NCBI GenBank assembly: GCA_041476545.1
Contig: JBGOTP010000149.1
Location: forward strand, 1-11,612
DNA: 11,612 nucleotides
Direction of reading: 5' to 3'
Source: JBGOTP01 sp041476545
GTDB lineage: Bacteria; Acidobacteriota; Vicinamibacteria; Vicinamibacterales; CAVVIG01
The notes beneath the pieces are model-generated. The model made no database searches and was not told where the DNA came from. It saw nothing but the letters and a program-made list of their open reading frames with translations. Positions 9,976 to 11,612 of this stretch are shown here, one piece after another. Made by a program: the position numbers and the translations under genes. The first letter of the stretch is position 1. Every line of letters begins with the position of its first letter.

Positions 9976-9993
9976 ATCCGGCTTAAGCCGGAT
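9976..9993. promoter_or_regulatory. 18-bp perfect palindrome between nnr and the kinase gene
   Basis: The sequence atccggcttaagccggat is fully self-complementary and can form a 7-bp stem with a TTAA loop. It lies just upstream of the kinase Shine-Dalgarno and 57 bp past the nnr stop. On the minus strand it is followed by TTGAC, too short a T-run for a clear intrinsic terminator. It may be an nnr 3'-end hairpin, an operator for the kinase gene, or a copy of a dispersed palindromic repeat. Confidence 0.45.
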
Positions 9994-10009
9994 CCCACAC
10001 AAGAATGAA

Positions 10010-10036
10010 CTCCGCGTGCTCTGCGGACTCTGCGTT
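10010..10036 (-). repeat. 9-bp-period CGCAGA repeat, copy 2 (inverted)
   Basis: Three 9-bp units, ctccgcgtg (10010-10018), ctctgcgga (10019-10027) and ctctgcgtt (10028-10036), are the reverse-complement form of the array at 7800-7826. Short inverted ends gaac (10007-10010) and gttc (10034-10037) frame it. It lies just past the 3' end of nnr. With copy 1 it brackets the kinase-propeller remnant. Confidence 0.6.
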
Positions 10037-10049
10037 CATCGTCGTCGTA

Positions 10050-11612
10050 CTATGTCGACGCGTCCCGATCGACGACCTTGCGGCGGGCAGTCAGCTCCAT
10101 GATCGCATCGCCGAGATGATCCACCAGATCCGTGGCCGTCATGGACACCTCCCCTTGGTCGGTCTCGGCAAGATCCCCCGCCATGCCGTGGAGATAGACC
10201 GCCAGTTTGCACGCGGCTTCGGCATCGAGCAATTGCGCGAGCCACGCGGCGATCATGCCGGTCAGGACGTCGCCCGTTCCGCCCGTCGCCATGCCGGGGT
10301 TGCCGGTGGGATTGATGAACACCTTGCCCTCCGGCGTGGCAATGAGCGTGCGGTGTCCTTTCAGGACGACGTAGACGTGATGCCCGACCGCAAAGTTCTT
10401 CGCGATTTCCATCCGGCTGGCCTGGACTTCGTCGGTGGACATGCCCACCAGCCGCGCCATCTCACCGGGATGCGGCGTGATGATCACGTCGCGTCCTTCG
10501 CGTCCGGCCAGCTGGTCCGGATGGTCAGTGAACGCATTCAGTCCGTCGGCATCGACCACGATGGGCATCGTCGCGCGATCGACCAGCGCCGTGATGAATC
10601 GTTTCGTCGAATCGGTCTGTCCGAGGCCGGGACCGATGGCGACGACGTCGCGGGCCAGATCGATCGTGCGATCGACGGCTCCTGGCGCGAGACCGGCATC
10701 GGCGCCAAGGCCCTGCTCATCAATCGCCTCCGTCATGTATTCGGCGCCGAGCGATGCCACGATGGATTGGCAGCTCGCCGGCGTTGCCACGGTCACGAGC
10801 CCCGCGCCCGAGCGCAGTGCGCCGACGGCCGCCAGATGAGCCGCGCCGGTCTTGCCACGCGATCCGGCCACAATCAGTACGCGGCCGTAGTCGCCCTTGT
10901 GTGTGTCGGCGGACCGCGGCGTGACGAGTTCCCGCATCGCCGCACGCGTGAGCAGTTCGACACGCGGGCCGTCGAGCGAGTCGAACACTTCCGCCGGGAT
11001 GCCGATGTCGGCGATGACGATATCGCCGGCGTTGAGTTCGGCGGGCGGAAGCACGAGACACAGCTTCAGGGCGCCGAGTGTGACCGTCATGCCCGCCTCA
11101 ATCGAGGGGCCGATGGTGCGGTGTGAATCGGCGGAGAGACCGGACGGCACATCGACCGCGACCACCGGGATGCCCGACCCGTTGACATCGGCGACCACCG
11201 TCTCCATCAGTCCTGATAGCGGGGCGTTGAGACCCGTCCCGAAAATGGCGTCGATGATCAGGGTGCATTCGTTCACTTCGGACACGTGAAGTTCCCAGGC
11301 CTGACTGTCGGCGATTTCCACGACCGCGAGACCGAGGTGCCCGAGGATGTCGAGATTCGTTCGCGCGTCACCCCGGATGTCCGACACGCGGCCGATCACG
11401 AACACCGACACGTCCACGTTGCGCTGGACCAGCGTGCGGGCGACTACGAAGCCATCTCCGCCGTTGTTACCGCGTCCGCACAGCACGGCGACGTGCCCTT
11501 CGAGGAGGTCCCCGTGCACCGTCTCGATGGCCGCAACGACCTGGCGGCCGGCGTTCTCCATCAGCACGACGGACGGGATGCCGATCTCGTCGATGGTGCG
11601 ACGGTCGGCCTC
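10050..11612 (-). CDS. nnr: Bifunctional NAD(P)H-hydrate epimerase / ADP-dependent NAD(P)H-hydrate dehydratase (5' end cut by window)
   Basis: This enzyme repairs hydrated NADH and NADPH: the N-terminal YjeF_N domain epimerises the R and S forms, and the C-terminal ribokinase-like domain dehydrates S-NAD(P)HX using ADP. The frame is open to the right edge. The first visible residues, EADRRTIDEIGIPSV, are typical of the family just after its start, so only about ten residues are missing. In the 520 visible residues, the epimerase domain shows MENAGR, GNNGGDG (48-54) and DAIFGTGL (121-128). The dehydratase domain shows HKGDYGRVLIVAGS, VVDADGLNAF, TPHPGEM (379-385) and GNPGMATGGTGDVLTG (437-452), with the likely catalytic Asp448. 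Both halves look intact. It shares its strand with tsaE, its common neighbour elsewhere, but a remnant gene now lies between them. Confidence 0.97.
   Translation of the reverse strand, partial: EADRRTIDEIGIPSVVLMENAGRQVVAAIETVHGDLLEGHVAVLCGRGNNGGDGFVVARTLVQRNVDVSVFVIGRVSDIRGDARTNLDILGHLGLAVVEIADSQAWELHVSEVNECTLIIDAIFGTGLNAPLSGLMETVVADVNGSGIPVVAVDVPSGLSADSHRTIGPSIEAGMTVTLGALKLCLVLPPAELNAGDIVIADIGIPAEVFDSLDGPRVELLTRAAMRELVTPRSADTHKGDYGRVLIVAGSRGKTGAAHLAAVGALRSGAGLVTVATPASCQSIVASLGAEYMTEAIDEQGLGADAGLAPGAVDRTIDLARDVVAIGPGLGQTDSTKRFITALVDRATMPIVVDADGLNAFTDHPDQLAGREGRDVIITPHPGEMARLVGMSTDEVQASRMEIAKNFAVGHHVYVVLKGHRTLIATPEGKVFINPTGNPGMATGGTGDVLTGMIAAWLAQLLDAEAACKLAVYLHGMAGDLAETDQGEVSMTATDLVDHLGDAIMELTARRKVVDRDAST

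Noticed and set aside
10005..11126. 373-codon plus-strand open frame opposite nnr
   Set aside because: It is antisense to conserved nnr motifs and shows no domain of its own.

Overview
The window is about 11.6 kb of GC-rich, densely packed bacterial chromosome. It carries housekeeping genes plus one degraded accessory gene. A PknB-type kinase fused to a TolB/WD40-like propeller, the many short intergenic repeat families and the overall style suggest Acidobacteriota, perhaps Vicinamibacteria. That assignment is inference: no rRNA or other decisive marker is present.

Layout from left to right. Positions 1-200 hold the end of a 42-bp-period tandem repeat that runs off the left edge. A secreted alpha/beta hydrolase lies on the minus strand (273-1574) and is divergent from three plus-strand genes. 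These are a membrane-anchored M23 metallopeptidase (1760-2668), secA (2728-5739) and guaB (5761-7305). secA and guaB are only 21 bp apart. guaB converges on minus-strand tsaE (7361-7774). Next, also on the minus strand, comes a broken kinase-propeller gene (7884-9961). The last gene is the bifunctional NAD(P)H-hydrate repair enzyme nnr, whose N-terminus is cut off by the right edge (10050-11612).

The genes cover envelope processing (M23 peptidase), protein export (SecA), guanine nucleotide synthesis (GuaB), tRNA t6A modification (TsaE) and nicotinamide cofactor repair (Nnr). In many bacteria nnr (yjeF) sits directly next to tsaE (yjeE). Here both keep the same orientation but are separated by the kinase-propeller remnant, which is bracketed by two copies, in opposite orientation, of a 9-bp-period CGCAGA-type repeat.

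I found no RNA genes, CRISPR arrays, transposases, integrases or defence system, and no convincing new biological system. The points most worth a second look are the broken kinase-propeller gene with its flanking repeats and the several distinct intergenic repeat families packed into 7.3-10.05 kb.
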